Positions 8,386-17,955 are shown, counted from the first letter of the stretch. The stretch is DNA of 64,000 nt from CAMDTE01 sp964504345 (GCA_964504345.1 CAZDDX010000005.1:36485-100484), one strand, 5' to 3'. Notes: a model not told the origin generated them from the letters alone. Numbers and translations are program-made.

Positions 8386-9997
8386 CGCCGCAGCAGGCCT
8401 CGCCCTCTTGGGTTTGGGAGCCGCTGCTCCGGTAGACTACTTCGAAGTCACCAAGCAAATTGAACTGTTCAACGCGGTCTTTCGCGAGATCACGTTGAGC
8501 TACGTGGACCCCACCCAACCGGGCACGCTGATGGAAAATGCCCTGGACGGCATGCTTTCCGAGCTGGATCCCTACACCGTGTTCATTCCGGAACGTCGGA
8601 TTGAGGATTTTCGGATCCAACAGACCGGCCAGTACGGCGGTATTGGAGCCACCATCCGCATTGTGGAAGACGTGGTGCTGCTGGCGGCGGTGCATGAAGG
8701 CGGTCCCGCAGACAAAGCGGGCCTGCACCCGGGCGATTTGTTGGTGGAAGCCGGCGGCGTGGCCCTCAGCACAAAAACCATGGAGGAAATTGGGGACGTT
8801 CTGAAAGGTTCTCCCGGTTCCAAGATCGACGTCGTTTACGAGCATTTGGGCGAGCGCAAAACCGTCAGCCTAACCCGCGCGGAAATTAAAATGAAGGCGG
8901 TTCCGTATTCGGGCCTGCTGGACGCCAAAACCGGCTACATCGCCCTGTCCAGCTTCACGGAAACCTCCGCCAACGAGGTGCGCACGGCCCTTCAGGATTT
9001 GCAAAAACAAGGCGCAGAAGCACTGGTTTTGGATTTGCGGAGCAACCCGGGCGGACTGCTCACGGCCGCCATTGAAATCGTCAATTTATTTGTGCCCAAG
9101 GGAACGGTGGTGGTGCGTACCAAAGGCCAAATGACGGAAACAGACCAAGTGTTCAAAACCCTTCGGGAGCCCATTGCCCCGGAAATGAGCGTGGCCGTTT
9201 TGATCGACGGCCAAAGTGCCTCCGCTTCGGAAATCGTGGCGGGCGCCCTGCAAGATTTGGACCGCGGAGCGGTGGTGGGCCAACGCTCCTACGGCAAGGG
9301 CTTGGTGCAGCAAACACGACCTCTGGCGTACGGAGCGCAGCTTAAATTGACGGTCTCCAAGTACTACACGCCCAGCGGCAGATGCATTCAAGCATTTGAC
9401 TACTCCGACAACGCACGCGGCAAACGTTTGGACGCTACGAAGCGCACGGAATTCCGAACGGCCAACGGCCGCAAAGTATTCGACGGCGGCGGTGTGGACC
9501 CAGACATCCTGGCCGGAAACGGCGAGGTTTCTCCGGTGCTTTACAGTTTGGTGCGCAACGGCGCTCTGTTTGACTTTGCCCGCACCTACGTGGCCAAAAA
9601 CCCCGCCCCCCAGCAAATTGAGTTGTTCCGCTTGAAGCCCAATGACTACAACCAGTTTTTAACCTACCTGGAGCAGTCCAAGCCAGACTGGACCAGCGAT
9701 CTGGACGAGGTCCTGAACGATTTTGAGGAATTCACCCGAGAAGACGGCTACGAAGCGGCGCTCAAGCCGTCCGTGGAGCAGGTGCGCAAAGCCTTGCTGG
9801 CCGCGCGCAAGGATCAACTGCAGGCCCACAAGACACAAATCTCCAGCGCTTTGGAAATCGAAATCATCGGATTGTACGGCTACGAACGTTCGCAGGCCGC
9901 ATACTCGGCCCTGGCGTCGGAAGAGGTACTGCAAGCGCGGGAATTGTTGCGGAACAAGGAACGCCTTCAGCAGATCCTGAGCGCCCCCAAAGGCTAG
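8360..9997 (+). CDS. C-terminal processing peptidase, S41 family
   Basis: 545 residues. Periplasmic serine protease of the CtpA/Prc type. An N-terminal signal (residues 1-23, RRHLVRSAAAGLALLGLGAA) is followed by a PDZ domain (about 85-170, with GIGATIRI and GPADKAGLHPGDLL) and the S41 catalytic domain. SASASE supplies the probable catalytic Ser288 and SYGKG the Lys313, exactly 25 residues apart as in Prc. A helical C-terminal extension of about 150 residues follows. The ATG lies inside rnpA, overlapping by 26 bases. A terminator follows directly. Confidence 0.93.
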   Translation: MNRRHLVRSAAAGLALLGLGAAAPVDYFEVTKQIELFNAVFREITLSYVDPTQPGTLMENALDGMLSELDPYTVFIPERRIEDFRIQQTGQYGGIGATIRIVEDVVLLAAVHEGGPADKAGLHPGDLLVEAGGVALSTKTMEEIGDVLKGSPGSKIDVVYEHLGERKTVSLTRAEIKMKAVPYSGLLDAKTGYIALSSFTETSANEVRTALQDLQKQGAEALVLDLRSNPGGLLTAAIEIVNLFVPKGTVVVRTKGQMTETDQVFKTLREPIAPEMSVAVLIDGQSASASEIVAGALQDLDRGAVVGQRSYGKGLVQQTRPLAYGAQLKLTVSKYYTPSGRCIQAFDYSDNARGKRLDATKRTEFRTANGRKVFDGGGVDPDILAGNGEVSPVLYSLVRNGALFDFARTYVAKNPAPQQIELFRLKPNDYNQFLTYLEQSKPDWTSDLDEVLNDFEEFTREDGYEAALKPSVEQVRKALLAARKDQLQAHKTQISSALEIEIIGLYGYERSQAAYSALASEEVLQARELLRNKERLQQILSAPKG

Positions 9998-10001
9998 AAA
10001 G

Positions 10002-10022
10002 AAGGCCCAAGAGGGCCTTTTT
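10002..10022 (+). terminator. Intrinsic terminator after the S41 protease
   Basis: AAGGCCC-AAGA-GGGCCTT followed by TTT. The last bases also form the TAA stop of the convergent minus-strand gene, so termination signal and stop codon overlap. Confidence 0.75.
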
Positions 10023-11271
10023 AAGGCCCAGGCGCTTCGATCCGCCCGTTGGGTACTTCCGGCCTTGTGCCGGCAAAAAACGCGTACAACGCAATCAAAT
10101 GCACCCCCAGGGCCCGCTCGGTCAGGCTTTCCGACAGCGCCACCAAAAACAGGACCACGGCACACGCCCAAAGCTGCGCGCGGCGCCCGGCGCGTTCCTC
10201 CGGCAAACGGCGGGTGGAGTGCTGGGTAAAGGATTGGACGGAAACGCGTACGGCGGCCAGCAAAGCCAGCACCACGGCAGCAACCCCCAACAATCCGTAG
10301 GCCAGCAGGAATTCCAAATAGGTGTTGTGAACGTTCAGGTGCCGCTTTTCGCCAAACCAGTAGCCCAACCGACGGTACTCTTCCTCCAAGAGCAACTGCT
10401 TGTGCGCAGCGCCAACACCGGTCCAGGGCTGTTCCGCCCAAAGCCGTGCCGCCGCTTGCCACTGGACGGAGCGCGTTTCAAAAGAGCCGGTGGCCCATTC
10501 GGGTTTGGGGTGCAGCAACCGCTCCTGCTGAAAACGGGCGTCGGTGTTTTGAATGAAGATAAAGACCACGGCCAAGGCGCCTGCCACCAGGGCACCCCGA
10601 ACCAGCCAACGCCAGCGGAAGGCGGCCGGATGCATGCCGGCCCAAATCCAAGCGCCCAACAGCAGGGAGAGCACGGCCATTTTGCTGCCGCCCAGCCAAG
10701 CCGCCCCTAATAATACCGCGGCGGCTACCCAACGCCAGCGCCCCAGTACTTTTTGCTCGGCCACCGCCACCAAGGCCAGGAAGGCGTACAGCGCCCAATA
10801 GACGTGCTGGTGGCCTACTCCGCCAAAGGCACGCGCAGAGGCCACCCGCGCTGCCGCGTGGGAATCTGCGGGGTTCAAAGAGGGAAGCTCGTACCCCAAA
10901 AGGCGTGCGGTTTGCGCGGCCATCAGCCACAAAACGCCCAGGGCTACCCCCAGAAGCCAGCCGCGAACCCGAACCCCTGCGGACCACGGCTGCAGTGCCG
11001 GAACCACCAAAATCCAGGGCAAAAAGCGCAGAACCGCGGCCCAGCCCCCGTCCCAAAAGGCCCACACGAAGGCCACCAGAAAGGCCGCCCAGAGCGGCCA
11101 AAACGCGCGGGGCAGGGCAAAAGGCGTGCGAAAAAAACGAGGCAATCCCCACAGGACCAAGGCCAGCAAGGCCGCGGTGGCTCCGGTGTTCCACCAGGGC
11201 AAAAAACCGGCGTACAGGGCCAGCAAAACAACGGTAACGCGGGCGGAGGCGTCAGTGGTCGGCCCGAACAT
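10021..11271 (-). CDS. O-antigen ligase / Wzy-like membrane protein
   Basis: 416 residues with about ten to twelve hydrophobic helices. A large periplasmic loop reads ETRSVQWQAAARLWAEQPW, then TGVGAAHKQLL and HLNVHNTYLEFLLAYGLLG, the pattern of the Wzy_C domain (O-antigen polymerases and ligases), where conserved Arg and His residues in the loop engage the lipid-linked sugar. Whether it ligates or polymerises cannot be told from sequence. The start (MFGPTTD) overlaps the 3' end of murF-alr by 20 bases, so it is the last gene of the tdk-murF/alr operon. Confidence 0.8.
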   Translation of the reverse strand: MFGPTTDASARVTVVLLALYAGFLPWWNTGATAALLALVLWGLPRFFRTPFALPRAFWPLWAAFLVAFVWAFWDGGWAAVLRFLPWILVVPALQPWSAGVRVRGWLLGVALGVLWLMAAQTARLLGYELPSLNPADSHAAARVASARAFGGVGHQHVYWALYAFLALVAVAEQKVLGRWRWVAAAVLLGAAWLGGSKMAVLSLLLGAWIWAGMHPAAFRWRWLVRGALVAGALAVVFIFIQNTDARFQQERLLHPKPEWATGSFETRSVQWQAAARLWAEQPWTGVGAAHKQLLLEEEYRRLGYWFGEKRHLNVHNTYLEFLLAYGLLGVAAVVLALLAAVRVSVQSFTQHSTRRLPEERAGRRAQLWACAVVLFLVALSESLTERALGVHLIALYAFFAGTRPEVPNGRIEAPGP

Positions 11272-13717
11272 ACAAACGTTTGATCCGGGGACTGAGTCCG
11301 GTAAGTACTTCGTAGGGAATGGTTTGCATTTCCGACGCCACCTCGTACAGGGATTGCGTGGGACCAAACCACTCCACGCGGTCGCCTTTTTGGCAGTTCA
11401 ATCCGGTGACGTCCACCATGAACATGTCCATGCACACCACCCCCACCACCGGGACGCGATGACCGCGGATGCAGACGTGTCCCACGCCGTTGCTGAGGGA
11501 ACGCGCAAAACCGTCGGCATAACCCACCGGGATGGTGGCAATTTCGCGCGGTTCCGGAGCCACCCACGTGCCGCCGTAGGAAACGGAATCGCCGGTTGGA
11601 ACGGTGCGCACTTGGGATACCACGGAAAAAAGGCCGGCCACCGGGCGCAACCAGCTGCGTTCGCTGGGGACGGAGGAGTAGCCGTAGAGGCCCAGGCCCA
11701 GGCGAACGAGGTCTCCCGCGGCTTCGGGGAAGCGGGCGGCGCCGGCAGAATTGAGTGCGTGGCGCCAGACCGGATAGCCCAAACCGCGGGCCAGGGCGTC
11801 GGCGGCCGCTTGAAAGGAAGCCAACTGGCGTCGGGTGAAGTCGTCTTGATCCGGTTTGTCCGCGGAGGCCAAATGCGTCAGGGCACTGGCCACCACCACT
11901 TCCGGCCACCGCGCCAATTCCTCCAGCAGATGCGGAACTTCGTCCGGGCTAAATCCCAGGCGGTGCATGCCGGTATCGAACTTGATGTGGATGCGGGCCG
12001 ACGGTGCTCCGCTGGCGGCCTGAACGGCGCGCCCGTACCGACGCAGGCTGTCCAAGTCGTAGATTTCCGGTTCCAGTCCGTACGCCACGGCGGGGCTGTA
12101 GGCGGTCTCCCCGGGGTTGAGGACCATGATGGGGGTGGTGATTCCGGCTTGCCGGAGCTGCAGGCCTTCGTCCACGTAGGCCACGCCCAGGTAATCGATG
12201 CGGTGGTCGCTGAGGGTGCGGGCGATTTCTGTGGCGCCGAGGCCGTAGGCCGAGGCCTTGACCATGGCCATCACCTTGGTGTCGGGCTTCAAATGGGCCC
12301 GATAACCTTTTAAATTGGCCGCCAAGGCGTTTAAATCCACTTCCAAAACCGTAGCGTGCTGCTGCGCTTGCAGAAAGGGAACCAACCGCTCCAATCGGTG
12401 CGAACGGGGGCCCTTGATCAACACGGCAGAATTCGGCCAAACGGGCTGCGGCAGGTGTTCCAAGGCGTCTAACAGCTCCTCCGGCTGCGCAAAAGCACGT
12501 ACCGTTCCGGCCCAGCCGGCGGCGCGCCAAACCGGATCTGCGGGATCCACCCAAGAACCAACGCCCCACAATTCCACCACCCCAGACGCGCGGCAGTACT
12601 CCGCGACCAAGGCGCGGAAGGCGTCCGGCTGCAGTTTACTCTGTTCCATGGGGCCCAACACCACCCGACGCTCCCAGTGGGCGGGCTGGCGGTTGAGGGC
12701 GTCCCAAGCCAAGCGAAGTGATTCCGCATCGGTGGCGTACGAGTCGTTGATGATCACCCCGCCGCCCAACGCCGGCAAGGTCTCCAAGCGCATGCCCAGT
12801 GGCGTCAGTTGGGCGAAGCCCGCGCTCAAAAGCGCGGCATCCGCGCCCAGGCGCAACGCCAGCAAAGCTGCATGGATGGCGTCTTCCACCAAAACCTCGT
12901 CCTCAAAAGGCAAAAACGCCTGCAATTCCTGATTTTTACCGCGGATGGACACCTCCGTACCGCCCAAGACGCGGCGGGTGTCCACCGCAAATGCAGCACC
13001 GGCGTGCCGCTCCGGATGTACGGTCCAATCCCAGCGATCGCCTGCGTAGGAAGCAAAGGCGCGACGAAGGGGTTCGTGGTCCGCGCACCAAACGGCAAAC
13101 TCCGTACCCGCTGCGGCCTGCATCTTTTCCGCCAACTTGGCTTCTTCGCTGGCAAAGCCCAGCGCGTGCGCGGATCCAAAACTGGTAAACACCACTCCGG
13201 TGGGGCGCACCATGCGCACCAAACCGGCCATCTCGCCCGATTCTGAAATACCCATCTCCACCAATGCGGCGTCGGCCTCCGGCGAAAGGGTCAACAAAGA
13301 CAGGGGAACCCCTATTTGGGAATTGTAGGAACGCGGACTGCGCACCACACGCAAGGAGGTGGCCAGCAACTCGGCAGCCCATTCCTTGACAATGGTTTTG
13401 CCGTTGGATCCCACCAACGCTACCACCGGATGGGTCCAGCGGCCTCGGGCTTCCGCGGCCCATGTTTGAAGTGTTTCCAGGGTGTTGGAGACGCGGAGCA
13501 GGTGCATTCCCTCCGGAACCTCGGCGGGCATTCGGTGCACCAAGGCCGCCGGACAACCGTTTTCAAAAGCTTGCTGCAGGTGCAGATGCCCGTCGCCACT
13601 GGGGGTTTCCAGGGCCACAAACAGGGCGTCGCCCTCCGGGAAGTGCTGCCGCGAGTCAATGGAAAGCCGGCGAAGCGTTTGCCGACCCCAGTCGCCCCAG
13701 TTATCCGCCCAGTTCAT
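11252..13717 (-). CDS. Bifunctional MurF ligase / alanine racemase
   Basis: 821 residues, a fusion typical of Bacteroidota. The N-terminal half (to about 450) is UDP-MurNAc-tripeptide:D-Ala-D-Ala ligase with P-loop GSNGKT at 103-108 and the later GGGVIINDSYATDAESL stretch; the C-terminal half is alanine racemase with the PLP lysine in MAMVKASAYGLG (K487), followed by the barrel and a SYGGTW/IPVGYADGF region of the C-terminal domain that supplies the second catalytic base. One protein thus makes D-Ala and adds the D-Ala-D-Ala dipeptide to the peptidoglycan precursor. The start at 13717 overlaps the tdk end by 17 bases. Confidence 0.94.
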   Translation of the reverse strand: MNWADNWGDWGRQTLRRLSIDSRQHFPEGDALFVALETPSGDGHLHLQQAFENGCPAALVHRMPAEVPEGMHLLRVSNTLETLQTWAAEARGRWTHPVVALVGSNGKTIVKEWAAELLATSLRVVRSPRSYNSQIGVPLSLLTLSPEADAALVEMGISESGEMAGLVRMVRPTGVVFTSFGSAHALGFASEEAKLAEKMQAAAGTEFAVWCADHEPLRRAFASYAGDRWDWTVHPERHAGAAFAVDTRRVLGGTEVSIRGKNQELQAFLPFEDEVLVEDAIHAALLALRLGADAALLSAGFAQLTPLGMRLETLPALGGGVIINDSYATDAESLRLAWDALNRQPAHWERRVVLGPMEQSKLQPDAFRALVAEYCRASGVVELWGVGSWVDPADPVWRAAGWAGTVRAFAQPEELLDALEHLPQPVWPNSAVLIKGPRSHRLERLVPFLQAQQHATVLEVDLNALAANLKGYRAHLKPDTKVMAMVKASAYGLGATEIARTLSDHRIDYLGVAYVDEGLQLRQAGITTPIMVLNPGETAYSPAVAYGLEPEIYDLDSLRRYGRAVQAASGAPSARIHIKFDTGMHRLGFSPDEVPHLLEELARWPEVVVASALTHLASADKPDQDDFTRRQLASFQAAADALARGLGYPVWRHALNSAGAARFPEAAGDLVRLGLGLYGYSSVPSERSWLRPVAGLFSVVSQVRTVPTGDSVSYGGTWVAPEPREIATIPVGYADGFARSLSNGVGHVCIRGHRVPVVGVVCMDMFMVDVTGLNCQKGDRVEWFGPTQSLYEVASEMQTIPYEVLTGLSPRIKRLYVRADH

Positions 13718-14285
13718 TGGCGCGCAATGCGTTAAATACTCCACGGGAAACGGCCTCGTACCGGTCCGACTCGCCCAAAAAAACCTGCGGCCCACCGGAC
13801 TCTTTGCGGTGGGAATAGTGCGCCAGCCGTCCGGTTTTGACGCAAACGGCGTGCACTTTGGTGACGTATTCTGCCGTGGCCATCAAATTCGGCATGGGGC
13901 CAAACGGACGACCGTCGGAATCCATGTCCAATCCGGCCACCACCACCCGAATGCCTCGGTTGGCCAGCTCGTTGCACACGGCCACAATTTCGTCGTCAAA
14001 AAACTGGGCCTCGTCAATGCCCACCACGTCCACCTCAGCCGTCAGCAAGCGCAACTGTTCCGCCGCTTCCACGGCCGTGCACGGAATGGCTGTTTGGTCG
14101 TGCGAAACAATGTGTTCTTCGCTGTACCGCACGTCCACGCTGGGTTTGAAGATTTCCACGCGCTGGTTGGCGATCCGTGCGCGGTTGAGCCGACGGATCA
14201 ATTCTTCGGTTTTTCCGGAGAACATGGAACCACAAATCACTTCGATCCAGCCGGCGTCCGGCGAGGGCGTGTTCTCCAGAAACAT
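13701..14285 (-). CDS. tdk: Thymidine kinase
   Basis: 194 residues. Phosphorylates thymidine with ATP in the salvage pathway. P-loop CGSMFSGKTEELIRR near residues 19-33, the DEAQFFDDE catalytic/Mg region and a GLDMDSDGRPFGPM lasso region are all clear. The zinc-site area is altered: CVKTGRLAHYSHRK has one Cys where classical enzymes have CxxC, as seems usual for this phylum. The start at 14285 rather than 14312 is chosen because a TAGTTTTG box (14310-14317, minus strand) overlaps the upstream codon. First gene of the tdk-murF/alr-ligase operon. Confidence 0.93.
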   Translation of the reverse strand: MFLENTPSPDAGWIEVICGSMFSGKTEELIRRLNRARIANQRVEIFKPSVDVRYSEEHIVSHDQTAIPCTAVEAAEQLRLLTAEVDVVGIDEAQFFDDEIVAVCNELANRGIRVVVAGLDMDSDGRPFGPMPNLMATAEYVTKVHAVCVKTGRLAHYSHRKESGGPQVFLGESDRYEAVSRGVFNALRANELGG

Positions 14286-14309
14286 TTCGTACTTTTCAAG
14301 GCCTAACCG

Positions 14310-14317
14310 CAAAACTA
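14310..14317 (-). promoter_or_regulatory. -7 box for tdk (TAGTTTTG, minus strand)
   Basis: CAAAACTA on the plus strand; lies 24 bases before the tdk ATG at 14285 and fixes that start. Confidence 0.5.
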
Positions 14318-14331
14318 ATCAATCGGCTGCT

Positions 14332-15354
14332 ATGCGCCCTCATTTATCCGAACGACTGGCCGATTTACGGGCCGACTTGGTACAAAATCCAGCCTCTGAG
14401 GCGGAATTCAATTTATTGGAATTAGTCTATTTGGACGCCCTTCGGGCGCACATTCAAGGTTTGACCAACGCCCGACTGTCCCATTTGCAAAGCGCCCAGG
14501 CGGAGGCTTTGGCCGCGGCGGAAGCGGTTTGGCAGAGCCAAACCGCTTTGCTCGCAGAGCAGCGGCGGGCCGCGGAAGCGGCCCGCGCCGCCGCCGCCCT
14601 TGCCCTTTCTGCGCCAACTTTCCCCGCGGAGACCGAGCCAGAAGCACCTGCCTTTATTCCTGCTCCGGTTTCATTCGCACCTTTTGAACCGGCTCCGCCG
14701 GTGGCCGCTCCATCGGCCCCGTCAGCAGAGGAGTTTGCCTTCGAGCCCGAAGTTGCTCCAGAACCATTAGCCGCTCCGAGCCCCACTCCTTCCGCTGCAA
14801 CCGAATCCGATGCGGACGACAAGCTCTGGGCCTACGCCAAGGCTGCGGCCCAGGCAGCCAAAAACGTCTTGGCCGGATTCCCGGATGGCGAACCCGACGA
14901 AGTTTCTGCAGTGCCTGCGACTCCGGCAGTGTCTTCTGCAACACCTCAGCCTGCTTCAACCCCCGAGCCTGCGGTTACACCCGCGCCCACACTTGTAACA
15001 GAACCCGTACAGGCACCCGCAGCGGTACCCGAGCCCACGCCAGCAGCTCCGACAACCCCCGAGGCCGCTACTGTGGCCAGCAAAGCGGCGTCGGGCCAAG
15101 CCAAAGGGCGCTCGCTGAATGCGCGTTTTGCGAATTTCAGCTTGGGCCTGAACGACCGTTTGGCCTTTTCCAAGCATTTGTTCAACGACAACCAAGAGGA
15201 TTTGGCACGCGTCGTCAACCAGCTCAATACCTACGAGTCCTACGAAGAAAGCGTTGCGTTTATTGAGCAAATGATCAAGCCAGACTACGACTGGAGCGCC
15301 AAGAAAGACTACGAGGAACGCTTCCTCAACCTGATCAAGCTCCGCTTCGAATAG
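14332..15354 (+). CDS. Bacteroidota conserved protein with Pro/Ala-rich middle
   Basis: 340 residues in three parts: an N-terminal helical segment rich in Ala and Glu (residues 1-85), a disordered Pro/Ala/Glu/Thr-rich linker (about 85-255), and a conserved C-terminal domain of about 80 residues beginning near SLNARFANFSLGLNDRLAF, with KHLFNDNQEDL and KKDYEERFLNLIKLRF. That C-terminal domain is recognisable from other Bacteroidota proteins of unknown function that sit beside rsmI. No catalytic motif. The stop is immediately followed by the rsmI ATG, so the pair is co-transcribed. Function unknown. Confidence 0.75.
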   Translation: MRPHLSERLADLRADLVQNPASEAEFNLLELVYLDALRAHIQGLTNARLSHLQSAQAEALAAAEAVWQSQTALLAEQRRAAEAARAAAALALSAPTFPAETEPEAPAFIPAPVSFAPFEPAPPVAAPSAPSAEEFAFEPEVAPEPLAAPSPTPSAATESDADDKLWAYAKAAAQAAKNVLAGFPDGEPDEVSAVPATPAVSSATPQPASTPEPAVTPAPTLVTEPVQAPAAVPEPTPAAPTTPEAATVASKAASGQAKGRSLNARFANFSLGLNDRLAFSKHLFNDNQEDLARVVNQLNTYESYEESVAFIEQMIKPDYDWSAKKDYEERFLNLIKLRFE

Positions 15355-16029
15355 ATGGGGAAGTTGGTGCTGGTGCCCACCCCGCTGGGCAATTTGGAAG
15401 ACATCACCTTGCGTTCGCTGAACGTGCTGAAAAATTGCACCTTGGTTTTGGCGGAAGACACCCGCACCACGGGCAAACTCTTTCATTTGTTGGGACTGTC
15501 CGCACCGTTGCAGTCCTACCACATGCACAACGAGCACAAGGTGTTGGAAAAGACCGTGGAACGGATTGCCCAAGGCGCGGGCACCGTGGCCTTGGTAACG
15601 GACGCCGGAACCCCCGGGATATCCGACCCCGGATTTCTTTTGGTTCGCGCGTGCATTGGCGCCGGCATCGAGGTAGAGACCTTGCCCGGACCCACCGCCT
15701 TTGTTCCCGCCCTGGTTTCCAGCGGACTGCCGTCGGATCGATTCGTGTTTGAAGGATTCCTTCCCTTAAAAAAGGGCCGACAGACCCGCCTGACGGAACT
15801 GGCCCAAGAAAAGAGGACCCTGGTGCTCTACGAAAGTCCCCACAAAATTGCCAAAACCCTCGCCGAAATGGCCGGGATTTTTGGACCCGATCGGCCGGCG
15901 TGCGTGGCGCGTGAAATCAGCAAAATGCACGAAACCTACCACCGCGGAACGCTGGCTGAATTGGCCGCGCATTTCGCCGCGCAACCCGCCAAGGGCGAGA
16001 TCGTCTTGGTGGTGGGCGGCGCACTCTGA
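15355..16029 (+). CDS. rsmI: 16S rRNA (cytidine1402-2'-O)-methyltransferase
   Basis: 224 residues. Adds the 2'-O-methyl group to C1402 in the 30S decoding centre. Tetrapyrrole-methylase fold with VLAEDTRTTGKLFHLLG (31-47), the GTPGISDPGF loop that binds SAM, and LPGPTAFVPALVSSGLPSDRF. It is shorter than the roughly 285-residue Escherichia coli protein because the C-terminal extension is absent, as in other Bacteroidota. ATG directly abuts the previous TAG. Confidence 0.94.
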   Translation: MGKLVLVPTPLGNLEDITLRSLNVLKNCTLVLAEDTRTTGKLFHLLGLSAPLQSYHMHNEHKVLEKTVERIAQGAGTVALVTDAGTPGISDPGFLLVRACIGAGIEVETLPGPTAFVPALVSSGLPSDRFVFEGFLPLKKGRQTRLTELAQEKRTLVLYESPHKIAKTLAEMAGIFGPDRPACVAREISKMHETYHRGTLAELAAHFAAQPAKGEIVLVVGGAL

Positions 16030-16140
16030 GGCAACCTTTCTTCACTGAAGCGCCGCTGTCTTTAGGGCCACTGCGGCCTCCGGGACGCGGAACATCGGTT
16101 GCCTGCCCAACCCAACAATCTGCGCAAACGCTTCCCGCCG

Positions 16141-16148
16141 TACCTTTG
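16141..16148 (+). promoter_or_regulatory. -7 box, leaderless arrangement, for tdh-like gene
   Basis: TACCTTTG, 4 bases before the ATG at 16153, the same spacing as at 1252 and 20772. Confidence 0.6.
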
Positions 16149-16152
16149 AATC

Positions 16153-17091
16153 ATGGCTCAGAACTCCATCGAAAAAGTACTCATCCTCGGCGCCGGTGGC
16201 CAAATCGGCACCGAACTGCGCGGAGCACTTCAAGCCCGCTACGGCTGGGACAACGTTGTTTCCACGGACCTGAAAGCACTGCCGGAATCTGCCGGACGGT
16301 CGCAGGTGCTCAATGCTATGGACGGCAAGGCCTTGGACGAACTGGTGCACCGCGAGGGCATCACCCAGATCTACCACTTGGTGGCCACGCTGAGCGCCAC
16401 GGCGGAAAAAGCGCCCCTACCCTCCTGGGACCTGAACATGCAGACCTACTTCAACGCAGTGGAGGTTGCCCGCAACCGCGGAATTCGGAAAATTTTCTGG
16501 CCGTCGAGCATTGCGGTTTTTGGGCCCACCACCCCCCGGAACCCAACCCCACAGGAAACCATTCTGGAACCCACCACGGTGTACGGGATTTCAAAAGTAG
16601 CCGGCGAATTGTGGAACCAATACGCCTACAAGGCCTGGGGATTGGACATCCGCAGTCTGCGCTATCCGGGACTCATCAGCCACACAGCGCCCCCCGGAGG
16701 CGGCACCACAGACTACGCTGTAGACATCTTCCACCAAGCCAAGGCCCACAACGCCTATACCTCCTTTTTGGGCCCAGAAACCCGACTCCCCATGATGTTC
16801 ATGGAAGACGCCATTCGCGCCACATTGGAGTTGATGGACGCTCCCGCGGACTCGCTCCGGCACCGCACGGCCTACAACGTGGGCGCGCTGGACTTCACAC
16901 CAGCGGAATTGGCGGACGCTATTCGGGCGCACCTCCCGGGCTTCACCATTTCCTTTGCTCCGGACTTTCGTCAGGCCATTGCGGATTCTTGGCCGCAACG
17001 AATCGACGACTCTGCCGCCCGACGCGATTGGGGTTGGCAGCCGCGCTTTGACCTGAACGAAACGGTTCGGGTGATGCTGGAAAACGTTTGA
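16153..17091 (+). CDS. L-threonine 3-dehydrogenase, NAD-dependent epimerase type
   Basis: 312 residues. Extended short-chain dehydrogenase fold: the Rossmann motif GAGGQIGTEL (14-23), active-site SSIAVFG, and YGISK as the YxxxK pair. The segment RYPGLISHTAPPGGGTTDYA is characteristic of the GalE-like threonine dehydrogenases known from Flavobacterium, which oxidise L-threonine to 2-amino-3-ketobutyrate, and separates them from true sugar epimerases. Promoter box 4 bases before the ATG; strong terminator 33 bases after the stop. Single-gene transcription unit. Confidence 0.88.
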   Translation: MAQNSIEKVLILGAGGQIGTELRGALQARYGWDNVVSTDLKALPESAGRSQVLNAMDGKALDELVHREGITQIYHLVATLSATAEKAPLPSWDLNMQTYFNAVEVARNRGIRKIFWPSSIAVFGPTTPRNPTPQETILEPTTVYGISKVAGELWNQYAYKAWGLDIRSLRYPGLISHTAPPGGGTTDYAVDIFHQAKAHNAYTSFLGPETRLPMMFMEDAIRATLELMDAPADSLRHRTAYNVGALDFTPAELADAIRAHLPGFTISFAPDFRQAIADSWPQRIDDSAARRDWGWQPRFDLNETVRVMLENV

Positions 17092-17124
17092 TCCGACGCC
17101 TGCACGGCCGACGCAGCCGCAACT

Positions 17125-17161
17125 AAAAAGCCCGGCCCTCCTGCGGAGGGCCGGGCTTTTT
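17125..17161. terminator. Strong bidirectional terminator
   Basis: AAAAAGCCCGGCCCTCC, loop TGC, GGAGGGCCGGGCTTTTT: a perfect GC-rich stem with A and T runs on both sides, between the convergent tdh-like and lysozyme genes. Confidence 0.95.
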
Positions 17162-17186
17162 GCATCCGACGCTTGTTCAGCTCAAC

Positions 17187-17879
17187 TTAAAGCGACTGGA
17201 AAAACTCCGTAACGGCGTAGTTCAAATCCACCACATTCTGGGTAATGCCGCGCGCAATACCCTTATCCGAAAACTGCCAAAAGTGTGCGTGCTGATCCAA
17301 ACGCGGCGTTGTGGAGTAATGCGCAATCCAGAACTTATAGCCCGGGAAATGGCCCTTGAGGTAGTCTTGGTAGTACGAAACGTTGGTGTAGATGATGGGC
17401 TGTACCCCGTATTGGCTCTTGACTTTGTTAAGCCAAACGTGCAAATCCGGACGAAGGCGCTCCGGCGTAGTGTACGACGGCATCCATTCAATGTCCAACA
17501 CGGGCGGCAAATCACCCGCGGTGGATCCCAATGTTTTGATGAACAAATCCGCTTGGTCCCGGGGATCGTGGCGGGGCTGGTAAAAATGGTAGGCCCCACG
17601 CTTGAATCCATGCGTTTTGGACTCCGTCCAATTGCGGTTGAAGTAATCGTCCAAACGGCCCGCTCCATTGGTGGCGCGGATGTAAATGAAGTGCGGGCGC
17701 ACCCACTCGCCGGTTAACTTGTCTTGAACCTCTAACTTTTCAAACTCCACAACACCTTGGTGGGCGCTGATGTCAATGCCCAACAGACCGGCGGGCTGTG
17801 GATTGTTGGATGCGGTCAACGCCAAGCCCATTACGGTCAGCAAGCCCCATTTTACAAGTCCGTTCATTGATTGCTGCAT
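17187..17879 (-). CDS. GH25 lysozyme-like muramidase, exported
   Basis: 230 residues from the ATG at 17879 (an alternative ATG is at 17867). An N-terminal signal peptide (GLVKWGLLTVMGLALTAS) precedes a GH25 domain with GIDISAHQG near the start and the catalytic DxE in VLDIEW; further conserved strands are YHFYQPRHDP, PIIYTNVSYYQDYL and FWIAHYS. Expected to cleave MurNAc-GlcNAc bonds in peptidoglycan in the periplasm or outside the cell. A TATTTTTG box lies at 17936-17943 on the same strand. Confidence 0.9.
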   Translation of the reverse strand: MQQSMNGLVKWGLLTVMGLALTASNNPQPAGLLGIDISAHQGVVEFEKLEVQDKLTGEWVRPHFIYIRATNGAGRLDDYFNRNWTESKTHGFKRGAYHFYQPRHDPRDQADLFIKTLGSTAGDLPPVLDIEWMPSYTTPERLRPDLHVWLNKVKSQYGVQPIIYTNVSYYQDYLKGHFPGYKFWIAHYSTTPRLDQHAHFWQFSDKGIARGITQNVVDLNYAVTEFFQSL

Positions 17880-17935
17880 TTTACTATTTCGATACAATTC
17901 TTCTTTCGCGAACAATACACTGCTCTTGGATAACG

Positions 17936-17943
17936 CAAAAATA
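17936..17943 (-). promoter_or_regulatory. -7 box for the GH25 gene (TATTTTTG, minus strand)
   Basis: CAAAAATA on the plus strand, 56 bases upstream of the ATG at 17879, in a locally AT-rich stretch. Confidence 0.45.
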
Positions 17944-17955
17944 TGCTCTTTTGTA